Assembly (NCBI RefSeq): GCF_000524195.1
Contig: NW_020170438.1
Location: forward strand, 62,001-126,000
Direction of reading: 5' to 3'
Length of the DNA stretch: 64,000 nt
From: Echinococcus granulosus
Lineage: Eukaryota > Platyhelminthes > Cestoda > Cyclophyllidea > Taeniidae
The position numbers and the translations under genes are program-made. This document shows, piece by piece, positions 12,410-25,010 of the stretch. Positions within the stretch are counted from its first letter, which is position 1; every line of letters starts with the position of its first letter. The notes under the pieces were generated by a model that was not told the origin of the DNA, ran no database searches, and saw nothing but the letters and a program-made list of their open reading frames with translations.

Positions 12410-13690
12410 AATAACCGTGCAGGATGGTAGTTCAGACAAATAAGGCGCTACTCAACTGATTCGCTTCCATTTAAGGCAGCTTTTTGAGATGCCGTTTACG
12501 CATCACATAGTTATACTGTTCTAGGTGAGGTGACAAGTAACCAATTAACTTACTGATTTTACCCAAAAGTCTCACTCAATGAGGCGGAAATTTTTCTTCA
12601 TTTAAATAAAGCCAACCTGTAGCTAGTAGTTGCTATATGGTCATCATGACATCTATTGACAGTAAAGAACCAAAAGTTATCTGCCGTTAACCATAAATAT
12701 AAAAGGTGAAACACACAGGGGCGTGCATTGAAGAAATCAATTCTAGAATTCAGGTAAATATATCACAAGTATGACTAAAATCTTCACACATAAATCTTCA
12801 GCGCATTCACACATTCACAGCTTATTCTAGTGTGTGGCTAGGAGTGCTTGCAAACAGGTAAACAAGTCGCCCGGTAGTCAAACTAATTAGTACTCAGATT
12901 CTATCAGAATCCGATGGATAAATAGGTTATAAAATCAGTAGACAACGTGACATGACACGATTTGACCTAAAAATCTCGGGAATTGGATAAAAATTGATGA
13001 ATCACTAAATCACATACTCATTTTGTACGCCACGACAGTTAAAAACTGTATTTCTTGAGTCAATTTTACGTAACACTAGGATAAATCAGCTGTCCTGTTT
13101 GTTATGCAACCAACCAAATTATTGTAATGTGCTTCAAAGTTTAAATAGATTCGAGTCAAACAGCCCCATTACCTGCCTAATTGGTTGGAGATTATGAATG
13201 ACTAGAGCCAACATATTTTAAAATATGGTATACGTTTAATTTGATAATTTTCCAGTTTACACATTCTTCTGGTAAACATCACAGAGGGTTTTTTTGATTA
13301 ACGTCATGGTTACACGTTAGCCATACCTAAGATAGGTGAGATGGAGAAGACCTCAATTTTGAGGCATCCACTTTAACTTTGAAGGAATTTCAAAACAGAT
13401 GAAAGAAAATATTACATGCACCTCTACTGCATTTATTTTGCTTTAGAGAGAAATTTCAGCCTATTGTGATGTTAAAATTCTGGCATTTTTGACACCGACA
13501 TTAAATAAGAGGCATGGGTTCTGCATTAACTTGTGATTGTTGTGACACAATATCACGTTGCACCCAAATAACTTTAAAAATTAACTCATAAAGAACCTTC
13601 TTGGTTTGAGGAATTAGGGATAATTACACTGTTTAGACTTGGAGTAGCATATCTTGGAATTGAACACGGCAAATATTTGGAAAAAATGTA

Positions 13691-13860
13691 ACGTCCTAAG
13701 ACCTCTCCGAAGGTAAAAAAAGGCTTAATACTTGAGCAGAATATGCATTACCGACATTGAAAGGCCTAGAGAGGCCACATTGCTTATCAAAAGTACAATC
13801 TGGGAGCCTTAGTGCCAGCAAAACCAAAACGAAGAGTTAAACAACTAATCAAATCATTAC
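13691..13860 (+). repeat. Family A short interspersed repeat, copy 2
   Basis: One of the better-preserved copies. It shows the start block, GGCTTAATACTTGAGCAGAA, ATGCATTACCGACAT, GGCCTAGAGAGG, GGGAGCCTTAGTGCC, AACGAAGAGTTAAAC and a terminal ATCAAATCATTAC. The central inverted repeat is eroded. The right end at CATTAC is shared with other copies, so the family has a defined 3' boundary. Confidence 0.8.
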
Positions 13861-14330
13861 GATAAAGTCTTGAAAACAACGATTTTCCTGGTTACAGGTT
13901 CATTTAGGATCCCGTGATTCGGCGTGTATATCATATTTAAAAAGGGACAAATGGAATGTTGATGTTTACATCGATTTGGAAGAACTTCATTTCCCACAGG
14001 TCCTTAAGAACCCATCAAATAAATCCACTTACCAATCTAACCTTCATAACTAGGTTAAAATGTCAGACTCATTCAAATTTATATCTTAGCAGCAGATAAA
14101 TGTTTGACCAAGTTGGAACACTATCTGGGAAGGCATTAATTGTCAAATGCATCATCAGTGACTGTTTGGCCGAGTCAACCACTCCCGTGATTCATCAGTT
14201 TCATTTTTTCCGCATATTAAACTGATGAAGTTATCTCTTTTTCAGAATAATTATGTCTAAAGAAATGTAATACATGAAACCTTTTATCAATCTCCGATGC
14301 TTAAAGTGTCATTAATCTGTCCCGCTTCTT
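13861..14330. other. AT-rich spacer
   Basis: Nothing beyond short chance frames. It lies between a family A copy and a GC-richer island. Confidence 0.5.
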
Positions 14331-14710
14331 CGTCCAAGCTCATTCCTGTGCGTAGAAACGCAAGAGGAAAAGTGATACTTCAGCTGTGCTACCTGGTGCA
14401 TACGACAAAAGATAGAAAAGGGGCATAAAAGAGTTGTCGCGCACGCTTACAAAGGCGCAGCGAGTGACAAGGTGTGTCGTGTTCTCTTTTTTTGCCGTGA
14501 AAGGCCACGCACCTCCTCTTCATCTTCATTCTCGTATATTTTTTTTCCAACCAGCGCCTGTGTAATAGGAGACGCGTTGCTAACGCAAAGGATTGTGCAC
14601 CCATGTTGTCCCCACTTTTTTGTATTGAATACTGCCGCTTCTAATTTCAACTTAGCAGCGTGGGAAAAGGGCGGAATATCGCGCGACAGCGAATACATTT
14701 GCTTAATGGA
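14331..14710. other. GC-richer island with overlapping frames on both strands
   Basis: CpG-containing stretch with three overlapping frames of 71-83 codons on both strands (14389-14604 minus, 14447-14698 minus, 14472-14723 plus). These cannot all be coding. The translations are rich in Ser, Arg and Cys and match no family I know. Best read as a compositional, possibly regulatory, island. Confidence 0.35.
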
Positions 14711-16520
14711 CTCTATTTTATGAATCCAACTTGGGCTTCTAGATTTACAGTGAGCTATTTTAATATCATTTCTCTTAATGTTTTTTTCAGTCGTAGTATC
14801 AAACAGGTTGACGGTTAAGTTTAGAGCTCATCAGTACATTTCTATCTTCAAGCCCTGCGGTTTCGGTCACTATCTCAGTGTCACGATGCTCTGTAGGAGA
14901 CAAATGCAATCATGCTGCTGTTCAGACTTATGCATCTTACAGCGTCTTAAGGGAAGATTTTAACTCTTAACTAAATGTGTTGGTTGGTAATTTATTCGGA
15001 GTGGACAAGGTCTTCCACTTTGATGTTTGAACCCAAAGTCAAGGTATTGCAAAGGGACAAAATGAGCTACAGATTACCGAGAGGGGCTGTTATTATTGTC
15101 AGTCTCATACTATGCGAATACAAAACCAAAGTTGAGTCATTTGAGATTTTGTGTCAACTTTATTTTAGATTTTTATGAAGACACAGAAGGCGCATTAATA
15201 GACTAAGCTTTTTCGCCTTCTCATTAGCCAAATGAATTTGAGATAGACTAGTAGGTAATACCGAAATACCGATAACTTGGTAAGGACCAAGTTATGCTGA
15301 ATGTTAATACTACCCAAGTTCCCAGATTGTTTATCAAAATTATCCTATCTTTAGGTAAATGTTCCCATGGATAACGATTGGCATAAATTACACTTGTTTG
15401 ATAGCACCAACAAGCCTTAAACAGTGAAAGTCAGTGAAGCCCTGCAAGTCAAGTTACAAAGTGGATCAAATTTTGAATCTACTGTGTGGAGATCGGTGAA
15501 GGATGGAATAGTATTTATCATTGTGTATTAGCTAGAATTAGGTGATGACTTCATTCTTCAGTAAGCAAAAGTACGACCCTGGATATATAAGGCTACGATC
15601 GGGGTTTTATATAAGGCTGAAGATAACAAAACGCACTAGAGCTGTTTTTTGTCCTGGAATCACTAAACCTAGTTTGAAGAGTAGACTATGTATTTTGTTT
15701 TTGTGTTGGTCTATCAAGCAGTATTTATCGTTGTAGTTGTATGTCAACTCGTTGCGACGTGTAATAAACATGCAACTGTTTATATGTACTATGAATCCGG
15801 TGTGGCGGTACTCGTTTCGCCTTCTGTACTATTTTCCTGTTATTTAGAACTCGCAAAAAATGTTATTTATAATTAGTATAAAGCTAGCCTCCTCGCTTTA
15901 TGAGGTGAGCCTAAACCTGTTACTAAGCTACATAAGCTCCACATCACAGAGAAGGTAGGAAGAGTTGCGGTGGAAGCTAAACAAATAAATACCACTCATA
16001 TGTCACACATCGACGAATGACAAGCATTAAGCTTAACAGATTGTCACCTTGTTATCCACTTCTCTTGCTAACAACGACTCGTATATTTTAAATCGTTCAC
16101 TGCCTGATTGACATGCTCGTGATGAGAACCGAGTTCCACACTCCAAGCTTCGTTAATCCGACGCGCATATTGTTGATTGGGCCACAAACTATACACTTAC
16201 TATCCATTGAACACTTCTGGGTTAAAAATCCAACCTCAAAAGACCATTAGTGCATAGCTAGTAGTAGATCATGGACAAAGATCTCCGAAATAAACTTACC
16301 ACTGAAGGCCAAGCAGCCGCGGCTGTGATATTGATACTACTCGACTAGGGCCAGGTTTTTTGACCTCGAAGTAGAAAGCTCTTGATAAACGTGGAATTCG
16401 CGGTAGGCTTGTACCTCACTAAAGAAGTTTCAAGCAATTACCTACATTTGCTGCACAGAATTTTCAAGGCTTTTTAGGCTGTCTTTTACTTAAAATTTAA
16501 CTATTATACAAAACTGGAAA
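14711..16520. other. AT-rich stretch with a perfect 10-bp hairpin
   Basis: Frames of 61-67 codons only. ATAACTTGGT (15272-15281) and ACCAAGTTAT (15286-15295) form a perfect 10-bp inverted repeat around AAGG. A 12-bp palindrome containing CCGCGG lies at 16314-16325. No gene is identified. Confidence 0.5.
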
Positions 16521-16875
16521 TTGCGCTCAGCTTTAGAGTACCATTTTTGTAGGAATTTTACTTGTTCATGCTTTACTTCGGCCCATTTTACGGCTTTCAA
16601 TTACCTTTTGCAGGAGCAATGTAGTTCAACCACCGTAATTATAAAGCCGCGGCAATTTTTTCTACTTTCCATAAACGGAAACAAGGGTGTGCAGAACGTA
16701 TTCTTCTCAATTTTATGGATGATTTTTGAAACAATTAAATACAGGTGAGCAAGTTCAATTGCTATAACCTCCTTTTTAATTTCGTTGCTTTTCTTCCAGA
16801 TATCACTTTAAAGGCTTTGAAAGATCCTATCGTTGCAATGCAATGGTTACTGCATTACTGCGTACCATCATTTAG
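16521..16875 (+). CDS. Speculative two-exon coding candidate (exons about 16521 or 16614 to 16744, and 16800-16875)
   Basis: A frame open from an ATG at 16521 reaches ACAG|GTGAGC at 16744/16745. A strong acceptor (long pyrimidine run ending TTCTTCCAG) lies only 55 bases on, at 16799. Joining the two keeps the frame, because the split AG|A codon gives Arg, and adds 24 codons to a TAG at 16873-16875. A second acceptor-like site (ACCTTTTGCAG) at 16613 would make the first part an internal exon. The predicted peptide (about 100 residues from the ATG) has a hydrophobic FFSILWMIF-type patch and matches no family I recognise. The splice signals are seen; coding is inferred. Frames this long arise by chance here, so confidence is low. 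Confidence 0.2.
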
Positions 16876-16904
16876 ATCTGAATATAGTAGTTTACAGTGT
16901 GGCA

Positions 16905-17076
16905 CCTCGACACTTCCCTTAAGATGAAAGAAGATGTAATACTATAGCAAAACAGGTATTGCTGACGTAGAGAACGGTTGGGCACTACAGGCGTGGCAAG
17001 TTTATTAAACAAAGACGGAGCCTTAGTTACTCGCGAAACAGTAACGAGGAGTTAAACAAACATTAAAATATTACAC
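16905..17076 (+). repeat. Family A short interspersed repeat, copy 3
   Basis: Begins CTCGACACTTCCCTTAAGAT and keeps GATGTAATACTATAG, TATTGCTGACGTAGAGAA, GACGGAGCCTTAGTTACTCG, GAGGAGTTAAACAAACAT and a terminal AAAATATTAC. The central inverted repeat is lost. It starts 30 bases after the stop of the speculative gene at 16521-16875. Confidence 0.75.
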
Positions 17077-20000
17077 CTTAAAACGATCCTTCATATCAAC
17101 GTTCAGTTGCTTATCCAAGGATTCAAGAGCTAAGACAATAAAATCTACTGATGCATGTATATGGGGTTCGGTCTTTAGTTAGCGGGCATGGAAGTCTTGA
17201 TGGGCGGTGAGCAGGTACTACACGAACAATAGGTATTGACTTTGAGAAGATGACAAGACTGTAGAGATTGAAAAGTCGGCATATTTAATTATACAAATCA
17301 AAGAAATGAAGTTCTAATCTAAGTTTGCTTTCGATGTCTTTGGCTGTCAAGGTTTTCTGTGCTTCGGAAACACAAAATGAAATAACTTGATCGTCATCGT
17401 TAGATTCTCTGTTTCTTGTATTTCTTTTTGACACTTATAGTCATTAATTTAAAAAAGTAATTTATTTTCTAGTCCATTTTTGGATGGTGGGGCGAAATAA
17501 TGAAGCACAAATTAAGCGACTCCAAACCTCGACCACAAGTATCGGTTGATATTCGGTGGTCCTCCTGCTGACAAGTGAATCGAATCTCACAAATAAATCC
17601 TTTAAACTTAATTTATAATAAAACTCCTACTCTGGCGGTTTTTGACTATCTACAACAGATCAGGCAGGGTGATTGGATGGGTTTTATGAAAGAAACTGCT
17701 TCACTGCAACTTGCATTTGGTTATTGCTGAGCTGATCTATAGTGAAACGAACTTTCACGCTGAGATCAAATGTTTTTAGTCAATGACGTGATAGCATTGT
17801 TGTTTGAATTCACTTTCTAGAAATCTTACCCCTTATATATCTTAGTGAGTGAAGGAATGCTGGGAACACCAAGTCAACGGATTCATGCTAACTTATAAGT
17901 AAATCAAACCCTAGCACTGCTCACTTCATAAAAGCAGGAGGAATTCCCCCTATTTTATTACCAAATTTTTCCGCTTTTTAATTACGAATTGAAACACTGG
18001 GAGTTTTGCCTGTATTGACTTAACCCTGGGTCTTTTTAACTTTGCAACAAAGAATTGCACTGTAATCTGAGATTTTGCAGAATTCTTCCGTTAGCAAAAA
18101 CGGAGACAACTGTAGACTTAACAATCTTCCATAATGTATTTTTCTAGAAAAGCATGCAATGATTAATACCTTTTCCATTTTCTTGCGTTAAAAATACATT
18201 TTTAGAAGTATACATCTATTTAGGGGTAGACAACGAAATTTCTGCTGCCTAATGAATAGGGCTCTGATATATTATTCGAAGTGATAGTTTTTATGACTGC
18301 GAAACTTATTTATGAACTGCTCTAGCGAGAAAGGAGTAGTGCCTTTTTACACAACGGCTATTGCATATGTTAGGAGGATAAAGGCATCTCTACTGCTGTG
18401 AGTGTTCATTTGAGTTGCTCAAAAATGACTCCACTGTTGAGACTAAACAGCCACGTCCAGGAATGAAGTGAAAAGAAGTGGGAGTTGACGACGTTGTATA
18501 ACAAATAAGTGTGAGTGTAGAACATCTGCTTGTGATCTAAACCTTGTTTAGTCCGTCAAGTGGAGGTTCAAACAACCGTTGACACCAAGGCGTTCACTGT
18601 CTTATTGCAAATGTGGAGTCTGCTTAAATAATCTTTACGAGAGTTTCCTTAAGTAGTTCAGAATCCTGTTACCACTCTATTTATGCTTTATTTAGCATTA
18701 AAATTTGTCTTTGAGAGCTATTTTGAAGAAATCGGAGCGTTGAAGCTTTTCGAAATGTTGTAAGGCTGTTCAACCTACATTAAAAATTCTTATAATATTC
18801 TCCTCCTCGGAAAGGACACGTTAGCTGAAGAAATTACAAATAAACTTGATAGAATATAGGAGAAATGTTGGACACGAATAAAGGTGGATAGTCCTTATTA
18901 TGAGATAATATTCCAAACAACAGTAAAAAGTGTGTAATTTTGGTAGAAGTGGTAGCGCTAAATCCTTTGTTGGAATGGCTTTGAATAGTCGGACATTTTT
19001 AAGCATTCTGATTTATTTTATGGTCGTGCGACTTCTCTCTAGGCTGCTCCTCCTTCAAAGAGATCCATGACAAAATTAGGTTGGTTTTGTGCTTGATGAA
19101 ACTAGGGCGACTGTCCTTTCAGGGGATATTGGTAAATCAACCATCTGCTCATCTTGGCTAAACAAATACATTACTTTGACTAGATTCTGCCAAAAATTTA
19201 GCTTTTGTTCCTCCAACACTAGAAATTCATGCTGGTAAATAAATAGCTTGTTTGGAATCCTACACATTCATACACAAACTCACCCACAAATAGCACACCA
19301 ACAGCAAGTCTAGACTGCTCAGTCATGCATGTATAGGCCAAAATATTTCACCGTTCTTCAAATACGTTCGAATTACCCAACCATTATCTTTATATCAAGA
19401 TAGAACCATATTCTTGAACTGCGTCCATGTAAATGCAGCAACTTAAGGAATAGTGTTGGGCTTTCAAAAAGAAATATTATGAGGGTGGGGTAAATTCTCC
19501 TAATAGCGGATCTAAAAAACCTCTCATTTTGGTTCTTCTTAACCTAAAACGCTTTAGTGTTCAATCAACAGAAGACGAACAAGTGAAGCAAAAGTAAAAC
19601 GAGTGATTTATGTGGCCGGTGCCAGTTGGAATGAAGATTACATTGCTTCGGTTCTCCTGTTAAATTCTAAGTATAAAGGACTTATAGGACGTCATTTATG
19701 TTCTCCGAAACCCTGCTTTGAAGTTCAATTGAATTTAAAGAGCATGTTACGCATTTGCACTACCTCCATTTAAAATTGGAAACAGGTTGCTTTAAAGGGC
19801 AGGCAGTATTCTTGTTCAAACATTCTTAAGAAGATCCATCCGCGGCTACTTTAGAAGCTATGTTGAGCTGCATGGCTATGTTCACTTTATTTTTTCCGAC
19901 CTCTTTTGGTCTCTGTCACTTCCTTTCTTGGTGTACGGCTGATAATACTCGCTGCTTCTAAGTTTCCCGCCTCACTGTTAGTTAGCGAGCCTTCATTTGC

Positions 20001-23000
20001 GTCTTCAGAAGTAAATCGGATGTTATGCAGGTGTCAAATTTTGTGGCTTTCTAGTCAAGGATCATTGCTTACGAAGAAACGAGTTGTCTCAAAAAGCATG
20101 TAGTATGAATCACTATGTTCTTCGATACCTCGCTGCCCTGAATGCGGCGTTCATGCTACTCCTGCCGATGCTTCAAGACAAGGAACTGTATCAATAACCG
20201 TTGAGCTAGTGTTATCACGCTAGCAAAGCTCATGGCATGGGACAAATTTTTGCGGAGCATTATACTTATGAATGTTTATATTTATAAATTAACTTTCCAG
20301 TTTAATTCCCACTCTACGTACTCCACTTTGTTTCATCATTCTCCTGGCACAATACAACCAGGAAATATCAAAAACTCAAATCGCCATCAAGAATTCTATA
20401 CCCTTCGACTTAGAACCGTATTTAGTTTTTAATGACATTTGCATGATACTGGAGAAATAGAAGGATTTGGGATCAAAACTAGGGACATGACTGGTGGTGA
20501 AGTCTTCATACGAATAAAATAAGTTTATTTTGAATTGCATCAAACATGGCTGCGCCACACTATCTCTTAGTTTTTATATCTTCACTTCAGAAATGCTTTT
20601 GATTTCTATTTTGACGGATTCCTTTTATTCAGCTATGACGCAAATATCAACATGACATAGGATCTAGATCAGAATTATGGCGGAGAGATAAGTTTGGAAT
20701 CCCACGAGTAAGAGAAAAAAGCAAAATGTCAGTGGCATGTAAAAGAGAAGTTGGCAAAATAATGTCATTCATTTATACTTATTCACAATCAATCAAAATT
20801 ATACGTTGAATATTAAATGCAAACTGGAATTTCAGGTAAATTGTCCTGCTGAAACAACTATACAATAGCCCTAAAGGAAGGCCAAAATTTGACATACTTA
20901 GACTATGAGAACCACGATTCTTTGTCAATGGCCCATCAACTGTTGGGCGTGCATTTTGCAAGTCAAGAGGGCTCCAAGGCAAAGTTTCTTAAACGCCTCA
21001 TGTTTTTTCATTTTCTCCTAAAGGTTGAAAAAAAGAAGAGGTAAAACAGGGAAGCATCAACAGTAGACGCATCAATCAGTCTAAAATGTAAATAATTTAG
21101 CTTACTGGGTGAGTGCGTTGTGTGGAGGCTAGGAGGAGATCAGCGTTATGTCGTGTCTTAGGGGGCATTAATGCCATTTTTTTTATTCCACACTGACAAA
21201 TTTTACGCGCATGCCAAATTTCGCTGTCTGTCTTACTCTTCTCTGCCTATTTCCTTTTTTCCTATTTGTTTTCCTTAAAAAAACTCCAACTGCCTTATCT
21301 ATATGCTCTATTTGATTATAGCAAGTAGTTTATCAATGTAATCTGCTACACAATGAAAGAAGAGAAAGATTTCAACTGGATCTTGTAGAGCTAAGCTAAA
21401 GCCGTCTTTTATATTAACGTCAATTGTGCATGACCTTGGCAATGGCCTTTAGGATTTCTGGACTCTGGTCTTTCTGGGCTTCTAGGATGCGAAACCTAAA
21501 AAATTTCCTTCCTACTAACATCTTGATGACCAACTAGAATGTTTTGTTTGACAAGCATCTCTCATCTGTTGTATTATCACTATCATTTGATACAGCTTCA
21601 GATAGAATAGATATCATTGTTTATATTTGAAATGCAGATACTACTCCTTCTCCTGGATAAGGAACACGTCGATGGGAAATGAGGGAAAAAACTCAAGAGT
21701 TTGATCAAAAATAAGGACTTTTTTCCTTGGAACACTGACTTTTCAATCCAAAAGTACCACTTTTACTGTGAGATCGTCTATAGTTAGCCGTTTTATGTAT
21801 CTTTTTAATGAGGATCTCTTAGAACTGGTCAGTAAAAGATTAGTGTCACTTAAGGTGATCCACAATATGATGATCAAAGTGGATGTCTATTAACGTACTG
21901 AAGAAAGAATGCTGTCATTCCCTACAATAAATTCAAAATCCTTTTGGAAAGTCCATTTGTGTGCTAAATTTTTATTAACTATAAAATATGGGTGGAATAA
22001 CTTTTAGTCCTTCTGAGGAGGTTTGTAAAACCTGCCACTCCATCATTATTTAACTTCTATTCATTTAAAATTGTTGGTTCACCCAAAGTCAGGAGGTGTA
22101 CGGTTGTCACCATATTCCTTCATTGAGTTAAAGGAACTTATCAGAACAAAAAATTGAATTTAAGAATGGAATATACTGCGAACAAATGGAGGAGATGGAG
22201 CAGCTCTGATTACTCAGCATTCTAATTGAAAGAGCATTTGATTTTAAGTTGCAAATAAATGGAATTTTTTGTAATATCTGCAGAAAAACCATTAGTATCT
22301 GGGATTAGGTTTTACTCTGCCCATTATAAATCGCAATTCTGGCTCTATTTTTACCGTTCAATTAAAGAATAGATTGGTGTGAAACCTCCATATGTGGTAA
22401 TAAATCAACCCTTCTTTTGGGTCTTAAAGAAGCAGATATTTGGCAAATTAACTGGTAATGAGAATGACCAAATACTCAAGAATATTGAAAAATTAGAAAA
22501 AAAGGCATAAATTTGGTGTGTCCACCCCATTTTAAGAGGATGAGACTAAAGATTTTGTAAAAAATTTTCGTTTTTCTTCCCAGAAGTGCCCCATAACAAA
22601 AAGACAAGGTCTTCTTGTTCACTCCAAAATCCAAAGTGAATTTAAAAAATTCCTATTCCTGCGTTCACTACAAAGAAGTTTTTTACCCTTTACATTTAAT
22701 CGGGATACCAAACTAGAGGAGGAACGAGTTGATTGTGTGGAAATGAAGTATCTATGAGGGGAATAAAGTTTGTCAATATATATTTGCTGAAACTTCAAAT
22801 TTGGACATTATCTTTCAACAGATCTCCCCTCAATCCTTGCGTAATTTCTTGCCAGGAAACTATTATTTAAAATTAATTTTTATCCAGATTTTGCTTTCTG
22901 TGAATTGACACACCACTAGTCATTCGTTTACGCTAACATAGTCATTCCTTTATACAATGCATCCCACTAGATCTTCACAAACTTGCGATAAATAACTGCA

Positions 23001-23020
23001 TTTGCATGTGATATTTTAAC
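17077..23020. other. Long AT-rich stretch without identifiable gene
   Basis: About 6 kb with frames no longer than about 67 codons and no recognisable protein, RNA gene or family A or B copy. Composition is uniform apart from short A and T runs. It may be intergenic or intronic; nothing in the sequence decides. Confidence 0.55.
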
Positions 23021-23198
23021 ACCTCAAGGCTTTAGTGAAGACAAAAAGGGCATAATACTCGGGTGGGTTGTGCATTATCGAAGCACAACAGGGATTGGAG
23101 CTACCGGTGTGTTTCAAAGACTAGGCCGCCAGGTGTAGGTACGATGGTGGCACCTCCATGTGGCCCATTAACAAAACCGAGAGCCAGCAGACAGTGGA
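23021..23198 (+). repeat. Family A short interspersed repeat, copy 4
   Basis: Keeps GAAGACAAAAAGGGCATAAT followed by ACTCGGGTGGG, a degenerate middle with GCCGCCAGGTGTAGGTAC, and a weak ACAAAACCGAGAG block at the right end. The left half is clear and the right half strongly diverged, so the right boundary is approximate. Confidence 0.65.
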
Positions 23199-24640
23199 AG
23201 TGGTAAAATGTTACTGAAATTAAAACAGGGTTTAAAAAGCACCTTTGAAACTATAATTCTGCACAAATTAGAAAATAAGCAGTATTCTGGATTTTTTCCC
23301 ACACTTTTAATTTGTGGGGTCAGAAAGAGTTTTGGGACTGTAGTAATGTAATAATGGATGGGAAGCTATGCTCCAGTAGTGGATATTACAGTGTCTGTCC
23401 ACTCAAAAACAGAAAATCTACTTCAACTTTCGGCTAAAAGCTCTAACCAAAAAGATTTCAACTATTAATTCCGTCTCTTTTTGTAATTTACGGGCAAACC
23501 AATGGTTAACAGAGCTTGCAAAGTACCGATATGCCAAAAATGCAAATTTCACCTTGACCTTTGACTCACCCGCGTTCCTTGGTCAAAATACCACCGAAAG
23601 TGTTTATAAGGTACCGCTAAATATTATCCCTGATTGAAAGAACAATAGAGAGAACAGCCATTTTAATCAGTAGGTTGATTTAAGAAATTTTTAACTCCCT
23701 CAAATTACGAAGTAAAAGGGGATAATTTAAACACTGGTTGCCTCGGAAACACTTCTTTTTCTTCTTTTATGGATGTTTTTACTTTTCAATTCATAAGGGA
23801 GAGAGGTTCTGTCTAGGCGTGGTCTGCACTGGTTGGAAGAAGTTATTGATGTAAATAGTTTTGTGAGAAAAAACTCGCTACTCTCCTCACTCTCCTCTTG
23901 CCATTATTAAGCCTGAGGAAAAGGTTACTCCGGCAAATGGGTGAACAGCCAAAAAACTTCTTCGACATAGGGTTGCGCGCGTGTGCTTGTCTGAGGTTTC
24001 TAGGGAACCCTATTTCACATTCCCTCAGATCTTGCTAAGGTGCTCAAAATAAGTAAGGTCTTAAAGGACATGTTGTAGATATTAGGTTTTGGCATTTTTA
24101 TAAATCCACGATTAACCATGCATGGTATTAAGTATTTACAACAGAGGGTCCAAATCATAAAAAATTTAAGCTCAATTTGCGGTTGCTTATGCACTGAAGT
24201 GCGTTCGATCAGTAGTTTTAAAAGGATGTGTCGTTTCATGACATTGCATACTGTTTTGCAGCGACTCAGAAACCGCTAAAAAAATTCTCCTTGAGATCAG
24301 ACGAAGAAGTTGGGGACTAGCTACTAGGTCTCATCATTATCGTGACTTGCACTTTCGAATAATTTCGTAAACTTACTTGGCTGGAGGTAGGGGATAGTTC
24401 TAACCACATTCGCCCCTTTCTTGCGCCTACTTTGCATTGTTGACACTCAGATGGTGCCTGATCTTTACTGTTTCTAAGCATCACAGAGGTATTATGTTAA
24501 AACCCCCATATAAGCTGTTGTCTCTTTTAATTACAGGAGAGGAGAGTACTCTACACGAAGATTATTTCAACCTTCAAAAATTTAAAGAGAATATACTTAA
24601 TTTTTGGTGATAAATCACCAGCACCAATGCTGCCGCAACT
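23199..24640. other. AT-rich stretch, nothing identified
   Basis: Short frames only (at most 74 codons). No repeat-family copy and no RNA gene seen. Confidence 0.5.
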
Positions 24641-25010
24641 GCGCTGCGACACGAAAAAAGTGCCCGCTTCTCTTTCCCTCTCTCCCTTCGCTTTCATTGC
24701 AGCTCATCTCTCCCTTTGTCGGCGAGTTCTGTGTTTAGGGAACAGCGCGGAGTGGAGTGGAGTGAGCTGAACGTTTGCTCGTGGTTTTTTCCTCCACTCA
24801 CAGACTGCCAACGAGCGCGCACGCGCACTCACACACGCACGTACGCACGCACGAAGGCAGGGATGACAGGCAGACCCCGACGTTTCTCTCCAGGGAAAAA
24901 GTTGAGCCCACTCTCCTCTCTACCCCTCAACTCACTTGCACCGCCGTATCTCCCTTGCTTTATCACTCTGCGCGCTTATACACACACGCATCCGAAAAAG
25001 CTGCACTGAT
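24641..25010. other. CpG-containing island with CT, GGAGT and CACG repeats
   Basis: In order: a CT-rich run (about 24668-24718), a GGAGT-type run (about 24748-24765), and a long ACACGCACG-type alternating purine/pyrimidine run (about 24815-24855). Two overlapping plus-strand frames of 97-98 codons (24716-25009, 24775-25071) read through it. Their peptides are runs of Thr, His and Arg imposed by the repeat, so they are rejected as genes. This is the most CpG-rich part of the left half. It could be a promoter, but no TATA box or coding start follows convincingly. Confidence 0.4.
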
